A stretch of DNA of 64,000 nt from assembly GCF_014652275.1 (NCBI RefSeq), contig NZ_BMYM01000003.1:1-64000 (forward strand), given 5' to 3'. The stretch is from Parahalioglobus pacificus. GTDB lineage: Bacteria > Pseudomonadota > Gammaproteobacteria > Pseudomonadales > Halieaceae. Numbering within the stretch: position 1 is the first letter of the stretch; each line of letters starts with the position of its first letter. Both the position numbers and the translations under genes were made by a program. This document shows, one piece after another, positions 29,208-38,841 of this stretch. The notes under the pieces are model-generated. The model searched no databases, was not told where the DNA came from, and saw only the letters and a list, made by a program, of their open reading frames with translations.

Positions 29208-29656
29208 CAGTGCAGCTCCGCCGCTTCCACGCGGTGTACCTGAACATCAAACAATATGGTCCGACCCGCCAGGGGATGGTTGAAGTCGATAGACACCGTT
29301 TCATCATCAAACGAGACAATCATGCCGGGCAATTCGCCGCCGCTGGCATCCGCAAAAGAGAACACCAATCCTATCTGCAGATCGATGTCGTCATCGAACT
29401 GCGAACGTGGAATCTCTTGCACGTTGTTATCGTTGGGCTGGCCGAAGGCATCCTCAGGGGCAATGGTAAACACCTGGCGCTGCCCCGCGGTCATCCCAAA
29501 CATGGCACGCTCAAACCCGGGGAGCAGGCTGCCATCACCGACTACAAAATCGACAGCCTCACCACCGAAATTGGTATCAACTTCAGAGCCGTCTTCCAAA
29601 CTCACAGAGAAATTGAGGAACACGCGGGTGCCTTCGCTGACGGGCACATCTATCAT
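29207..29656 (-). CDS. fkpB: FkpB (SlpA), FKBP-type peptidyl-prolyl isomerase
   Basis: A 149-residue FKBP of the SlyD-like class with an inserted flap domain (the region [17 protein letters not shown] to [14 protein letters not shown]). The motifs [28 protein letters not shown] and NHPLAG are typical. It catalyses proline isomerisation or acts as a chaperone. Its usual neighbours lspA and ispH flank it with overlaps on both sides. Confidence 0.95.
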   Translation of the reverse strand: MIDVPVSEGTRVFLNFSVSLEDGSEVDTNFGGEAVDFVVGDGSLLPGFERAMFGMTAGQRQVFTIAPEDAFGQPNDNNVQEIPRSQFDDDIDLQIGLVFSFADASGGELPGMIVSFDDETVSIDFNHPLAGRTILFDVQVHRVEAAELH

Positions 29657-30180
29657 TGATCATCCTCCAGGCTGGGGTCGGTCTCACGGCCCGGGCGGGT
29701 CAGGAAACTTTCCAGCAACATCAGTGCAGCGCCTGTTGTAATCGCAGCGTCTGCAATATTAAAGGCCGGGAAATAGCTACCGGCATAGTGGACAGAAATG
29801 AAGTCCACCACGTAACCCAGTGCGAGGCGATCCCAGAGATTACCAATAGCCCCACCCAGAATCAGCGCGAGGGATAAAGCCAGTAGGCGCTGCTCTCTCG
29901 GTAGGCGCACCAGCCAGACTGAAAGCCCCACACTGATAACGACAGCGATGCCGCTGAAAAACCAGCGCTGCCAACCGCCCGCCTGGGCGAGAAAGCTGAA
30001 GGCGGCACCACTGTTGTGCTGCAGCGTTAAATCAAACCAGCTGAACACTTCTACCGGGCGCGCGTAATCCAGAAGGCTACTTGCCAGCTGCTTGCTGTAT
30101 TGGTCCAGAACGATGACAAGTATTGCCAGTCCGAACCAGGGCAGGACGCGCAAGCCGTTAGGCGTAGAGTCGCCGTTCAC
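29653..30180 (-). CDS. lspA: Lipoprotein signal peptidase (signal peptidase II)
   Basis: Inner membrane aspartyl protease that removes signal peptides from prolipoproteins. It has four transmembrane helices and the catalytic aspartates in [15 protein letters not shown] and [11 protein letters not shown] 30180 is the likely start because GGAG lies seven bases upstream; an ATG at 30195 would sit before that site. This gives 175 residues. The start lies inside the end of ileS (23-base overlap), and the stop overlaps fkpB by four bases. Confidence 0.95.
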   Translation of the reverse strand: MNGDSTPNGLRVLPWFGLAILVIVLDQYSKQLASSLLDYARPVEVFSWFDLTLQHNSGAAFSFLAQAGGWQRWFFSGIAVVISVGLSVWLVRLPREQRLLALSLALILGGAIGNLWDRLALGYVVDFISVHYAGSYFPAFNIADAAITTGAALMLLESFLTRPGRETDPSLEDDQ

Positions 30181-32962
30181 CCTCTCCCTCCACATTGGTC
30201 ACACAACGACCACACAGTGTGGGGTGCTGCGCGAAATTGCCGACATCGGCCCTGCGATGCCAGCAGCGTTCGCACTTCTCATTGGTGGAGGCATTAACCG
30301 CCACTTTTAGACCCTCGAGTTCCGCCTCGGCTAAACCGGCGGGTGCATCTGCCAGCGGTGCGAGTGTTGCCCCTGAGCTAATCAGTACAAATCGCAGCTC
30401 GTCGCCCAGCGACGCCAAGGTGGCGTGCAGCGCATCCTCACAATACAGCGTGACATCAGCATCCAGTGAGCCGCGCAGTTCACCTGCGGCCCGCTTCACT
30501 TCCATTTCCTTATTCACCGCATCACGGACTTGCTGTAGCTGCTGCCAGAAATCACGCCCCATAGCCTGCGTATGATCAAGGCGTGCCAGGTCTGAATACC
30601 AATCCACCAAGAACACAGAATCTTCCCTGGTTCCAGGCATGTTTTCCCAAATTTCTTCAGCGGTGAAACTCAGGATAGGGGCGATCCAACGAACCAGCGC
30701 TTCTGTGATGTGGTACAGCGCCGTCTGCGCAGAACGCCGTGCCAGGCTGTCTGCCTGCGTGGTGTACTGCCTATCTTTAATGATATCGAGGTAGAAGCCG
30801 CCTAACTCGCCGGCACAGAAGTTGTGGATCTTGTGGTAAATCTGGTGGAACTGGTATGCATCATAGGCCTCACGCAGTTCGTCCTGCAGCGCTGCCGTTC
30901 TATCCACAGCCCACTGATCAAGTGACAACATGTCCTGTGCCGCCACCTGATCACTTGCAGGGTCGAAGCCATTCAGGTTCGACAGCAGGAATCGCGCTGT
31001 ATTTCGAATGCGCCGATAGGCGTCGGCAGTGCGCTTGAAGATCTCTTCAGACACAGCCAGCTCGCCACGGTAATCGGTGGATGCCACCCACAGACGCAGA
31101 ATATCTGCACCCTTATCTTTCATGGTCTTGTCAGCGAGCATCACATTGCCCAACGACTTGGACATCTTGCGGCCTTCGCCATCCACAGTGAAACCGTGGG
31201 TCAGCACCGTTTTATAGGGCGCCTCGGCATACGCGCCAATACCCGTCAGCAATGAGGACTGGAACCAGCCGCGGTGCTGGTCAGACCCTTCCAGATAGAG
31301 ATCAGCGGGTGCGTGCAAACCATCGCGCTGGCGCAGTACACAAGCGTGTGTTACACCCGAGTCAAACCACACATCCAGGGTATCCGTAACCTTGTCGTAC
31401 TGAATGGCTTCATCGCCCAGCAGTTCGGCCGGATCCAGGTCAAACCACGCATCAATGCCGCTCTCTTCCACGCGCTCAGCCACTGCCTCGATCAGTGCTG
31501 GGGTGCGGGGGTGCAATTCAGCCGTTTCTTTGTGGATAAACAGTGCAATCGGCACGCCCCAGGTTCGCTGCCGGGAAATACACCAGTCCGGCCTGTCGGT
31601 GAGCATACTGTCAATGCGTGCCCTGCCCCACTCTGGTAGCCACTGCACAGCCTCTACCGCATCAGCAGCGGCTTGCAGCAAACCGTGTTGCTGCATGCTC
31701 ACGAACCACTGGGGCGTCGCCCGGAAAATAATCGGTGTCTTATGACGCCAGCAGTGTGGGTAAGAGTGGGTATAGGCTTCGTGATGTAATAGCGCACCGC
31801 GCTCTTGCAACAGTTCGATAATCGCTGCATTGGCCTTCATGACATGCTGACCCGCGAACAACGGCGTGTCATCGAGGTAAACACCGTTACTGCCCACCGG
31901 GTTATACACGTCTATGCCGTAGCGCTCGCCAACCACGAAGTCGTCCTGACCGTGTGCAGGCGCTGTGTGCACTGCGCCGGTACCGGCGTCTGTTGTGACG
32001 TGTTCACCGAGGACCACAAGGATGTCGCGATCCAGGAAGGGGTGCTCCAGCATCTGACGCTCGATATCGCGCCCCTTGCAGCGCCCCACAATGGATACAT
32101 TGGGCAGGTCGAAGCGGGCAGCGCAGTCCTGCGCCAACTCTGCTGCGACCAGGATGGCCCTGTCTCCAGCAGCCAATAAGACATAATCCAGATCCGGGTG
32201 CACACTGACCGCCATGCTAGCGGGCAGGGTCCAGGGCGTGGTGGTCCAGATGGCCACTGCCACCGGGCCTTCATAGCTGGACTCACAGGCGGTGAGAACG
32301 GCAGCCGAATCCTTGCAGGTATAGGCGACATCAATGGCCGGCGATTGCTTGTCCTTGTACTCCACCTCGGCCTCGGCCAGCGCTGAGCCACAGTCCGTGC
32401 ACCAGTGCACCGGTTTGAAGCCCTTGTGAAGATGGCCGTTTTCCACAATGCGGCCAAGGGTACGGATGATATTGGCCTCAAATCCAAAATCCATTGTCAG
32501 GTAGGGCTGATCCCAATCTCCCAACACACCCATGCGCTTGAACACGTCGCGCTGACCATCCACCTGGCGCGCGGCGTAGTCCCGGCATTTCTGTCTGAAC
32601 TCACTAGCGGAAATCTTGTGCCCGGGTTTGCCGACCTTTTTTTCGACGTTCAATTCAATCGGCAGCCCATGGCAATCCCAACCCGGAACGTATGGCGCAT
32701 CAAACCCCGACAGTGACTTGGACTTTACGATGATGTCTTTGAGGATCTTGTTAACCGCATGACCCACATGCAGGTCACCGTTGGCATAGGGAGGGCCGTC
32801 GTGCAGCACAAACGTTGGCTTACCCGCATTCGCGCGACGAATCTGCGCATACAGGTCCATCTGCTGCCAGTGCTTCAATCGCTCGGGCTCTCGCTGAGCC
32901 AGGCTGGCCTTCATAGGAAAGCCGGTTTGCGGCAAGTTCAGCGTGTCTTTGTAATCACTCAT
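30158..32962 (-). CDS. ileS: Isoleucyl-tRNA synthetase
   Basis: A 934-residue class I synthetase with the HIGH motif variant in [19 protein letters not shown], the KMSKS loop in [12 protein letters not shown], an editing (CP1) domain between them, and a C-terminal zinc finger (CERCWHRR...CGRCV). It charges tRNA-Ile and edits valine. The length equals that of the E. coli enzyme (938). It follows ribF after nine bases. Confidence 0.99.
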   Translation of the reverse strand: MSDYKDTLNLPQTGFPMKASLAQREPERLKHWQQMDLYAQIRRANAGKPTFVLHDGPPYANGDLHVGHAVNKILKDIIVKSKSLSGFDAPYVPGWDCHGLPIELNVEKKVGKPGHKISASEFRQKCRDYAARQVDGQRDVFKRMGVLGDWDQPYLTMDFGFEANIIRTLGRIVENGHLHKGFKPVHWCTDCGSALAEAEVEYKDKQSPAIDVAYTCKDSAAVLTACESSYEGPVAVAIWTTTPWTLPASMAVSVHPDLDYVLLAAGDRAILVAAELAQDCAARFDLPNVSIVGRCKGRDIERQMLEHPFLDRDILVVLGEHVTTDAGTGAVHTAPAHGQDDFVVGERYGIDVYNPVGSNGVYLDDTPLFAGQHVMKANAAIIELLQERGALLHHEAYTHSYPHCWRHKTPIIFRATPQWFVSMQQHGLLQAAADAVEAVQWLPEWGRARIDSMLTDRPDWCISRQRTWGVPIALFIHKETAELHPRTPALIEAVAERVEESGIDAWFDLDPAELLGDEAIQYDKVTDTLDVWFDSGVTHACVLRQRDGLHAPADLYLEGSDQHRGWFQSSLLTGIGAYAEAPYKTVLTHGFTVDGEGRKMSKSLGNVMLADKTMKDKGADILRLWVASTDYRGELAVSEEIFKRTADAYRRIRNTARFLLSNLNGFDPASDQVAAQDMLSLDQWAVDRTAALQDELREAYDAYQFHQIYHKIHNFCAGELGGFYLDIIKDRQYTTQADSLARRSAQTALYHITEALVRWIAPILSFTAEEIWENMPGTREDSVFLVDWYSDLARLDHTQAMGRDFWQQLQQVRDAVNKEMEVKRAAGELRGSLDADVTLYCEDALHATLASLGDELRFVLISSGATLAPLADAPAGLAEAELEGLKVAVNASTNEKCERCWHRRADVGNFAQHPTLCGRCVTNVEGEGERRLYA

Positions 32963-32971
32963 AGTCGTTAA

Positions 32972-33910
32972 TCAATGGCCGCGCCGTGCAAACCACTGCG
33001 CTGTGTTCCTAATGTCCTGTGCTATCCCTGCCTTCAATGCGTCCAGCGAGTCGTATTTCACTTCATCACGCATTTTATGGCAGAAAGTTACTTCAATGCG
33101 CTCACCGTATAAGTTCGGAGAGCCCTCCAACACATGCACCTCGAGGTTGGCGCGTATGCTGTCATTTACCGTTGGGCGGGTACCCACGTTGGCCACGGCC
33201 GGCGCGTTCACAAGGCCACCGCCGTTAACCGTCACAGCGAACACCCCGTTAATGGGCGCCCGCAGCCGATTCAATTCCACATTAGCCGTCGGTGCATCCA
33301 GTGTACGGCCGAGTTGACGCCCATACCCGACCCGCCCGCTGATGCTATAGGGCCTACCCAGTAGCGTTTCCGCCAATGAGAATTCACCCGCCGCCAACAC
33401 CTCCCGAATACGCGTGCTGCTCACACGCTGCTCGGCGAGGGCAAATGTAGGCGTGGGCGCCGCTTCAAAACCATGCGCCTGGCCTTCGGCCTGCATAAAC
33501 GCCAGATCGCCCTCTCGGTCGTTACCGAAACGGAAATCATCGCCCAGCACCACGTAGCGCACGCCCAGGCCTTGCACGAAAATGTCTTCGACAAACGCCC
33601 CGGCACTCATGGTTCTTACCCGCTCGTTAAAGCGCACACGCAATAGCAGGTCCACTCCGAGTTCACGCAGCGCCACAAACTTTTCCCGGAAGCTCATTAA
33701 TCGGGCTGGCGCCTTAATGGGCGACAAATACTCCCTGGGCAATGGCTCAAAGACCATCACGGCAGAGGGCAGTCCAAGCTCTCGAGACTTCTCCAACAGG
33801 TGCCCTATCACCGCACGGTGCCCAAGATGTACGCCGTCGAAGGCGCCCACGGTCGCCACGCAACCGCGGTGTCTGGGCCGCAGATTGTGAAGGCCGCGTA
33901 TCAGCTCCAT
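32972..33910 (-). CDS. ribF: RibF, bifunctional riboflavin kinase / FAD synthetase
   Basis: A 312-residue enzyme that makes FMN and then FAD. The N-terminal adenylyltransferase domain shows VGAFDGVHLGHRAV and the C-terminal kinase domain shows GRPYSISGRVGYGRQLGRTLDAPTANV (split in two conserved parts). It lies between murJ and ileS as in most gammaproteobacteria, 88 bases after murJ. Confidence 0.98.
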   Translation of the reverse strand: MELIRGLHNLRPRHRGCVATVGAFDGVHLGHRAVIGHLLEKSRELGLPSAVMVFEPLPREYLSPIKAPARLMSFREKFVALRELGVDLLLRVRFNERVRTMSAGAFVEDIFVQGLGVRYVVLGDDFRFGNDREGDLAFMQAEGQAHGFEAAPTPTFALAEQRVSSTRIREVLAAGEFSLAETLLGRPYSISGRVGYGRQLGRTLDAPTANVELNRLRAPINGVFAVTVNGGGLVNAPAVANVGTRPTVNDSIRANLEVHVLEGSPNLYGERIEVTFCHKMRDEVKYDSLDALKAGIAQDIRNTAQWFARRGH

Positions 33911-33998
33911 GGGAATCAGGGAAGTCCTAGGGAATCGACACGCAAGTATATCGAATTCGCTGTTGTGAGCCTATGCCCACTGCGCGTGAAAGCCCAGC

Positions 33999-35594
33999 TC
34001 AGGCCAGCGCGCGCGGGCCGCGCAATTGTGAGGGACGAAGCCCCAGCACCAGCAGCATGGCAGCGTACAGGCAGACGCCCAGCCCACAAAGGCCACCCAG
34101 CCAGAACGCGCGCTGGTACCACAGCCAGTCCAACCAGACAGTAGACGCCGGCAACAGCCATGTGATCACAGCCGCCATCACCACCGTCGCCAGAGACACC
34201 TGTAACAAGAAGCGCCCGGCGCCCGGCTGAAACGCAAAGACCCCGCCGCGTAACAGCCCTCGCGCCAACAATCCCGCATTGATGAAGGCCGCGACACTGG
34301 TCGCCAGTGCCAGACCCACATGGCCAATGCCGTACAGGGTCATCAGAGGCAATACGAAGATCACGTTGAGCACCATGTTAGATACCATTGCCGTGATTCC
34401 GATCCTGACTGGCGTGACCATGTCCTTGCGCGCGTAATAGCCCGGCGCCAACACCTTGATCAGCATGAAGGCGAGCAAGCCAAGGCTGTAGGCCCGCAGA
34501 CTGAGCGCCGACATACTGACATCTGCGGGAGTCAGGGCACCGTACTGGAACAGGGTAATCAGTATGGGTTCAGCCAGCACAATCAGCGCGATCGCAGCAG
34601 GCAGAGCGATCAGCAAGATCATGCGCACGGCCCAATCGATGGTGAGTGAGAATTGTCGCGCATTATCCGCCGAGTTCTGGGCAGACAGGCTGGGCAGGAT
34701 CACGGTCGCAATGGCGATGCCAAACACGCCCAGGGGCAGTTCGGTGAGGCGATCGGAATAGTACAGCCAGGATACGCTGCCGGTGGGCAGGAAGGACGCC
34801 AGCACCGTATCCAGCAGCAGGTTGAGTTGGCTTACTGATACGCCAAACAGCGCGGGCACCATCAATTTTAGTATCCGCATTACCCCTTCATGGCGGGTAT
34901 CCCAGATGGGCCGCGGCACCAGTTCGAGCCGATACAGGGACGGGAGCTGAAACAACAGCTGAATCACGCCAGCCGCAAACACACCCCAAGCCAGTGCGAA
35001 TACAGGCTCATTAAAGTAGGGCGCAGCGAACAACGCCGCACCGATCAACGACAGATTAAGAAAGATCGGAGTCAGCGCGGGCACTGCGAAACGACCATAG
35101 CTATTCAGAATAGCGCCGCACAGGCCGGTCATCGAAATCAGCAGTAGGTAGGGGAAGGTCACCTTAATCAGGTCGGCCGTCAGCTGATATTTCTCGGGCT
35201 GACTGACAAAGCCGGGAGCAAAAAGCGCCGCTACCCAGGGCGATGCCACAATCGCAAGCCCCGTGAGCAACACCAGTGTAGTCCCCAATACACCGGCAAC
35301 CCGATCGATGAGCGCGCGCACGGCAGCTACGCTCCCCTGCTCTTTGTAATCAGCGAGCACCGGCACAAATGCCTGGGAAAAAGCACCCTCGGCAAACAGC
35401 CGCCGCAAGAAGTTCGGAATTTTGAAGGCCACAAAAAAAGCATCGGCATTCGCGCTGGCGCCAACGAAGCTGGCCAGCACGATATCCCGCAGAAGTCCCA
35501 GCACCCGGGAGAGCATGGTGGCGCTTCCCACAACAGCGCTGGACTTTAACAGCCCTGAGGGTTGATCCGCTTCGGGCTTCGAAGTGTCCGTCAT
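33999..35594 (-). CDS. murJ: MurJ, lipid II flippase
   Basis: A 531-residue polytopic membrane protein with about 14 helices of the MOP superfamily. The N-terminus contains SRVLGLLRDIVLASFVGASA and FLRRLFAEGAFSQAFVPVLA, hallmarks of MurJ. It moves lipid II across the inner membrane for peptidoglycan synthesis. Its ATG overlaps the stop of the upstream Nudix gene (ATGA). Confidence 0.97.
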   Translation of the reverse strand: MTDTSKPEADQPSGLLKSSAVVGSATMLSRVLGLLRDIVLASFVGASANADAFFVAFKIPNFLRRLFAEGAFSQAFVPVLADYKEQGSVAAVRALIDRVAGVLGTTLVLLTGLAIVASPWVAALFAPGFVSQPEKYQLTADLIKVTFPYLLLISMTGLCGAILNSYGRFAVPALTPIFLNLSLIGAALFAAPYFNEPVFALAWGVFAAGVIQLLFQLPSLYRLELVPRPIWDTRHEGVMRILKLMVPALFGVSVSQLNLLLDTVLASFLPTGSVSWLYYSDRLTELPLGVFGIAIATVILPSLSAQNSADNARQFSLTIDWAVRMILLIALPAAIALIVLAEPILITLFQYGALTPADVSMSALSLRAYSLGLLAFMLIKVLAPGYYARKDMVTPVRIGITAMVSNMVLNVIFVLPLMTLYGIGHVGLALATSVAAFINAGLLARGLLRGGVFAFQPGAGRFLLQVSLATVVMAAVITWLLPASTVWLDWLWYQRAFWLGGLCGLGVCLYAAMLLVLGLRPSQLRGPRALA

Positions 35595-36235
35595 ACCAGG
35601 GAATCCAGCCAGCGGCGACGCAGGTCATCGCCGTGCAAGCAAAGCCACTGCAGTGATATCAATGTATGCGCATTCGGTATGCGATCAGCAGCAACCAGCG
35701 CCATGGCATCTTCCCGGCTCACCTGGTGGACCAGGATATCCTCGTTCTCGGTTGCCAGACCGTGTACTGCACCTACGCCTGCCGTTACCGTGCGTCCACA
35801 GAACAGTCTTACTTGTTCAGAGCAGGCACCCGCGCTGGGAAAAAACGTGGCGATGGGCTCCATTTGATCCAGTGTACAACCGGCCTCTTCGCCAGCTTCA
35901 CGATGCGCCACCTCAAGGTCGCTTTCACCGGTTTCAACAACGCCAGCAATCAACTCCAGCATCCAGGGGCTATCACCCGCACCCGGGCCCTCGGTTCGGT
36001 AGGCGCCAGGGCGGAACTGCTCGATCAAAATCACGCTATCGGTCACGGGATCGTAGGGCAATACGCCGACGGCATCGCCGCGTTCGAACACCTCACGCGT
36101 CATTTCGCGGCTCCAGTCACCCCCGAAACGGCGATGTCTGAGAGTGAGTTTCGCCACTGCAAAATGGCCCTGGAACACGGTCTCGCGGGCCAGGATCTCT
36201 ACATCCCGAATGCCGTATTGCAGCGTAACAGGCAT
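35591..36235 (-). CDS. nudF: ADP-ribose pyrophosphatase (Nudix hydrolase)
   Basis: A 214-residue Nudix enzyme whose box GVVETGESDLEVAHREAGEEAG is split around a conserved core REAGEEAG. The NudF subgroup is suggested by length and the upstream VLIEQFRPGAY. It would hydrolyse ADP-ribose to AMP and ribose-5-phosphate. The ATG at 36235 overlaps the pyrB stop (TGATG); a TTG three bases upstream is the alternative. It is coupled to murJ downstream. Confidence 0.88.
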   Translation of the reverse strand: MPVTLQYGIRDVEILARETVFQGHFAVAKLTLRHRRFGGDWSREMTREVFERGDAVGVLPYDPVTDSVILIEQFRPGAYRTEGPGAGDSPWMLELIAGVVETGESDLEVAHREAGEEAGCTLDQMEPIATFFPSAGACSEQVRLFCGRTVTAGVGAVHGLATENEDILVHQVSREDAMALVAADRIPNAHTLISLQWLCLHGDDLRRRWLDSLV

Positions 36236-37248
36236 CAAAAACGCCGCGCGGTGTACCAGTTAACGTCGCGCGCTTCGCGATCTACCTGATCAACAACATC
36301 CAGTACCAGCGTGAACAGTGCCATGCGGACCAGAACGCCATTGTCGGCCTGACGGAAAATGGCGAGATTCGGGTTGTCGTTGAGGTCATCATCCAGTTCA
36401 CGCGCATTGTCCCTGGAGTCGCGGGGCAAAGGATGCATGATCACAGTGTTCGGTTCGCAGTTGGCCGTGTAGATGCTCTGGTTTAAACGGAACCGGCCCC
36501 GGTAAAGGTCGGCCTCTTCCTGCGACTGGAAACGCTCTTCCTGTATTCGGGTGCTGTAGACAATATCCACATGGGCGATGCTGGATTCCAGTTCCTCCGA
36601 CTCCAGCACTGAATGGCCAGAGGCCCTGAGGTGTTCAACAATACCCTCGGGCATGCGTAACTCCCGCGGCGAAATCAGCACCACTTGAACCCCGGGGAAC
36701 AGCGCTAACAGTTTGCTCAGCGAATGCACGGTACGGCCAAAACGCAGATCGCCCACCATCGCAATTCGCAATTGTTCAATACTGCGCCCGCGCGTCGCCA
36801 ACTCACTGCGTATGGTGTAGAGGTCCAGAAGCGCCTGGCTGGGGTGCTCATTGCTCCCATCGCCGCCGTTGATAACGGGTACACGGCTAGCCCCGGCGAA
36901 CTCCGCTACGGATCCTGGCGTGGGATGGCGCATGGCAATCACGTCGGAGTAACCACTGAGTACACGCGCAGTGTCGTACAGGGATTCGCCCTTGGCGATG
37001 GCGGATTGCTCAAACCCGGTGGTCTCCCGCACTTCGCCCCCTAGCAGATTAAAGGCACTGCCAAAACTCACGCGGGTGCGGGTACTGGGCTCGAAAAACA
37101 TGGACCCCAGAATGGCGCCTTCCAAAACCCGCGTAATCCGGCGCCGATGCGCGTAGGGTTCCATCCGGTCGGCAACTTCAAAAATGCGCTCTACATCAGG
37201 GCGCTCAAACTGATCAACAGAGAGAATGTGGCTGCCGGCAAATTCCAA
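36235..37248 (-). CDS. pyrB: Aspartate carbamoyltransferase, catalytic chain
   Basis: Carbamoyl-phosphate site FFEPSTRTRVSFG, the active-site segment MRHPTPGSVAEFA, HPSQALLDLYTI and the C-terminal HPLPRDS identify an ATCase for pyrimidine synthesis. TTG 37248 is the better start: AAGGAG lies seven bases upstream. The in-frame ATG at 37278 falls in a TATAAT box. This gives 337 residues, slightly longer than E. coli PyrB. No pyrI regulatory chain or dihydroorotase-like partner lies next to it. nudF and murJ follow in the same direction. Confidence 0.9.
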   Translation of the reverse strand: MEFAGSHILSVDQFERPDVERIFEVADRMEPYAHRRRITRVLEGAILGSMFFEPSTRTRVSFGSAFNLLGGEVRETTGFEQSAIAKGESLYDTARVLSGYSDVIAMRHPTPGSVAEFAGASRVPVINGGDGSNEHPSQALLDLYTIRSELATRGRSIEQLRIAMVGDLRFGRTVHSLSKLLALFPGVQVVLISPRELRMPEGIVEHLRASGHSVLESEELESSIAHVDIVYSTRIQEERFQSQEEADLYRGRFRLNQSIYTANCEPNTVIMHPLPRDSRDNARELDDDLNDNPNLAIFRQADNGVLVRMALFTLVLDVVDQVDREARDVNWYTARRF

Positions 37249-37276
37249 GGGAAAGCTCCTTGTCAGTGATGCGCGC

Positions 37277-37282
37277 ATTATA
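37277..37282 (-). promoter_or_regulatory. Promoter -10 box upstream of pyrB
   Basis: A consensus TATAAT on the minus strand lies about 30 bases before the TTG start of pyrB. The expected -35 region (37300-37305, TGATTC) is a weak match. Confidence 0.5.
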
Positions 37283-37376
37283 CGGCGGCGGGCGACCCGG
37301 AATCACGTCGGGATAGAGGTACTATTTAATGGTGGACTTAATGGAGGGCGCCTGTCGCGAAGACGGCGGTCCATCG

Positions 37377-38825
37377 CTACATTAACAGGCCGTCCCCATA
37401 GGCCTGCAGCGCCTCCAACACCTCACGGTCTTTCGCAGGTAGCGAGACATCGGCAAGCGCCACCTCAATTTCCTGGTGGAAGCTCTCCAGCGTATACCCG
37501 TCTCCGGCATCCGGGTCGGTCAGCACCTGGAAGCAGTGCTCCTGCCACTGGGCTTGTTCTTGGCCGCTCAAGGATTCCGGAAAGTTACGCGCGCGGTAAC
37601 GAAAGAGCAGCTCAGGCAGCCGCTTGTCCCTGAACGAAAAGCTGGCTGAGGCCAATTCATCCGCCGAAGCCTCTCGAACCTGCTGCATCACCGACTTGTC
37701 CCTGTCGTCCAAAAACCCCTGGTATAACGCCTCATCCACGTTCGAGCGCGCAGGAAAATCACGCCCCTGAACAATCTTGCGCATTATCTGCTGAAAGGCG
37801 TTGTTGTCGCCCGCGCGCATTTCCCGCAACACGGCCAGGTGTCGCCGACATGTATCACCATCGATACCCAGCCGCTCAGCAATTGCAGCATCCGCCATTT
37901 TTGCCGGTAACAACACAGGGCAGCGATTCAAGTGTACGGTCTTGAAGCCCGGCCGCTCAATGCCTTCGGGCAAGTCCTCGCCACGGGTAAACAGCCGGTC
38001 CAGTAGGGTCTCGGGTGATTCAGTGAGCAGCGGGTCCGGATCAACCATCAGGTCGTAGCACAGCACCTTGTTCTTCTCCTGCGGGTGCATCGCCAGCGGC
38101 ACGATCAGTCCTGCGTTTGCGCGCGCCGCACCGAACATGCCGGAAATATGCAGTACGGGGCGCATGGCAGCAATATCCAGCATCGACTGCGCAAACGCCT
38201 TGGATCGGTTACTGCGCAAGTACTCAAACAGCCGCGGCTGCGCACGCCGAATCAAGCCCGCCACCGCTATTGTGGCGTGAACGTCAGACAGCGCATCATG
38301 CGCGGCTTCATGGCCGATGCCATTTGCCGCAGTGAGATCCTCCAGACGAAAACTGGGTAGCCCGTCCTCCCTGCTCGGCCACACCACGCCCTCTGGTCTA
38401 AGGGCATAGGCCGCACGCACCATATCAATGATGTCCCAGCGCGAATTGCCGTTCTGGTACTCGCGCACGTAAGGATCAAAAAAATTGCGATACAGGGTGA
38501 ACCGCGTCACCTCATCATCAAAGCGAATAGAGTTGTAGCCGACGCCACAGGTACCTGGCGCCGAAAGCTCCTGATGAATGCGTGTAATGAACTCACTCTC
38601 GCTGACGCCCTGCTCTAATGCGTGCTGGGGCGTAATTCCGGTCACCAGGCAGGCGCCGGGGCGCGGCAGATAATCGGGCGTGGGACGGCTGTAAACCACC
38701 AGCGGCTCGCCAATGGGGTTCAGATCAGCGTCTGTGCGTAACCCCGCAAATTGCACAGGGCGGTCGCGGGAGGGCACGGCACCAAAGGTTTCGTAGTCGT
38801 GCCAGTAGTAGGTAGTTTCGGCCAA
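37377..38825 (-). CDS. sbcB: Exonuclease I (SbcB)
   Basis: A 482-residue 3'-5' single-strand DNA exonuclease for mismatch repair and recombination. The DEDDh motifs are visible: WHDYETFG, NSIRFDDEVTR, and HDALSDVHATI. The rest aligns along the length of E. coli ExoI (SH3-like and helical domains; RFRYRARNFPESL region near 425). The start is a TTG at 38825 with a weak upstream site, 16 bases after the fumarase stop. The family N-terminus begins very near here, so no longer protein is expected. Confidence 0.95.
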   Translation of the reverse strand: MAETTYYWHDYETFGAVPSRDRPVQFAGLRTDADLNPIGEPLVVYSRPTPDYLPRPGACLVTGITPQHALEQGVSESEFITRIHQELSAPGTCGVGYNSIRFDDEVTRFTLYRNFFDPYVREYQNGNSRWDIIDMVRAAYALRPEGVVWPSREDGLPSFRLEDLTAANGIGHEAAHDALSDVHATIAVAGLIRRAQPRLFEYLRSNRSKAFAQSMLDIAAMRPVLHISGMFGAARANAGLIVPLAMHPQEKNKVLCYDLMVDPDPLLTESPETLLDRLFTRGEDLPEGIERPGFKTVHLNRCPVLLPAKMADAAIAERLGIDGDTCRRHLAVLREMRAGDNNAFQQIMRKIVQGRDFPARSNVDEALYQGFLDDRDKSVMQQVREASADELASASFSFRDKRLPELLFRYRARNFPESLSGQEQAQWQEHCFQVLTDPDAGDGYTLESFHQEIEVALADVSLPAKDREVLEALQAYGDGLLM

Positions 38826-38841
38826 TGTCTGCGAGCTCGCG

